In this document: positions 7,120 through 7,386 of the stretch, piece after piece
How positions within the stretch are numbered: position 1 is the stretch's first letter
Layout: each line of letters begins with the position of its first letter
From: Burkholderiales bacterium
GTDB taxonomy: Bacteria; Actinomycetota; Thermoleophilia; Gaiellales; Gaiellaceae
Length of the DNA: 7,386 nucleotides
Reading direction: 5' to 3'
NCBI GenBank assembly: GCA_025935595.1
Contig: JAICUZ010000126.1
Location: 1 to 7,386, forward strand
Notes under the pieces: model-generated
The model's database searches: none
The model's input: the letters and a program-made list of their open reading frames with translations, nothing else
What the model was told of the DNA's origin: nothing
Program-made: the position numbers and the translations under genes

Positions 7120-7386
7120 AGGTCGCCGTCTTCGGGCTCGGTTACGTCGGCACGGTCACAGCGGCCGCGTTCGCGGAGCTCGGCAACGAGGTCGTCGGAG
7201 TCGACACGAACGAGCGCAAGGTGGAGACACTGGCTCGCGGCGACACACCCGTCCTCGAGCCTGGGCTCGCCGAGCTCGTTGCTGCGGGAGTGGCGCAAGG
7301 ACGGTTGAGTGCGACCGTCGACGGCGAGTCCGCGGCCGCCGGCGCCGACGTCTCGCTCATCTGCGTCGGAACGCCCTCGCAGGCGA
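7116..7386 (+). CDS. UDP-glucose/GDP-mannose dehydrogenase family protein (5' part; AlgD-like)
   Basis: The first 90 codons of a nucleotide-sugar dehydrogenase are present; the rest lies beyond the right edge. Such enzymes oxidise C6 of a nucleotide sugar twice with NAD+ to give a uronic acid donor in the cytoplasm. The NAD-binding motif GLGYVG is at 7-12, with the ribose-binding Asp30 at the end of the second strand (VVGVD). LEPGL follows at 47-51, and DVSLICVGTPS at 78-88. By memory of the families, EPGL followed by GRLSATVD and DVSLICVGTPS resembles GDP-mannose 6-dehydrogenase (AlgD) more than UDP-glucose dehydrogenase. The substrate-binding domain and catalytic Cys are outside the window, so substrate is not settled. 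Its start overlaps the lyase-like stop as ATGA, with a GAGG ribosome binding site 6 nt upstream. The pairing suggests that the polysaccharide contains a uronic acid. Confidence 0.92.
   Translation, partial: MKVAVFGLGYVGTVTAAAFAELGNEVVGVDTNERKVETLARGDTPVLEPGLAELVAAGVAQGRLSATVDGESAAAGADVSLICVGTPSQA

Noticed and set aside
1..7386. tRNA or other RNA genes, insertion sequences, CRISPR arrays, attachment sites
   Set aside because: No cloverleaf-like segment, transposase motif, regularly spaced repeat or flanking duplication was seen; coding sequence fills nearly the whole window.

Overview
This window comes from a GC-rich bacterial chromosome and is almost entirely filled by surface or exopolysaccharide (EPS) biosynthesis genes. 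The strong G/C bias at third codon positions, the use of GTG starts and the tightly packed, overlapping genes suit a high-GC actinobacterium, possibly of the Thermoleophilia type. That assignment is inference, because the window holds no rRNA or other marker gene.

Layout. The left 1.02 kb is one minus-strand glycosyltransferase gene of the TuaH-like type, whose 3' end runs off the left edge. A 129-bp divergent intergenic region (1024-1152) follows, carrying a small perfect inverted repeat. A plus-strand run of five genes then continues to the right edge: (1) a polyprenyl-phosphate sugar phosphotransferase (WcaJ/EPS sugar transferase type) that would prime repeat-unit assembly; (2) and (3) two GT4-type glycosyltransferases; (4) a heparinase II/III-like (alginate-lyase-like) protein with no visible signal peptide; (5) the start of a UDP-glucose/GDP-mannose dehydrogenase whose N-terminal motifs look most like GDP-mannose 6-dehydrogenase (AlgD type). 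The last gene is cut by the right edge. Junctions are a 6-bp gap, a GTGA overlap, a probable 17-bp overlap and an ATGA overlap, so these genes are very probably one operon with translational coupling.

How they may work together. The phosphotransferase loads the first sugar-phosphate onto undecaprenyl phosphate at the inner face of the membrane. The glycosyltransferases extend the lipid-linked unit, and the dehydrogenase supplies a nucleotide-linked uronic acid. The heparinase-like protein belongs to a fold that cleaves uronate-containing polysaccharides by beta-elimination, so it may trim or edit the product. Flippase, polymerase and export genes are not in this window.

There are no RNA genes, mobile elements, CRISPR arrays or clear terminators. 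I found no evidence for a wholly new system. The best leads are the lyase-like gene coupled to a uronate-forming dehydrogenase, its apparent lack of a secretion signal, and a few departures from family motifs.
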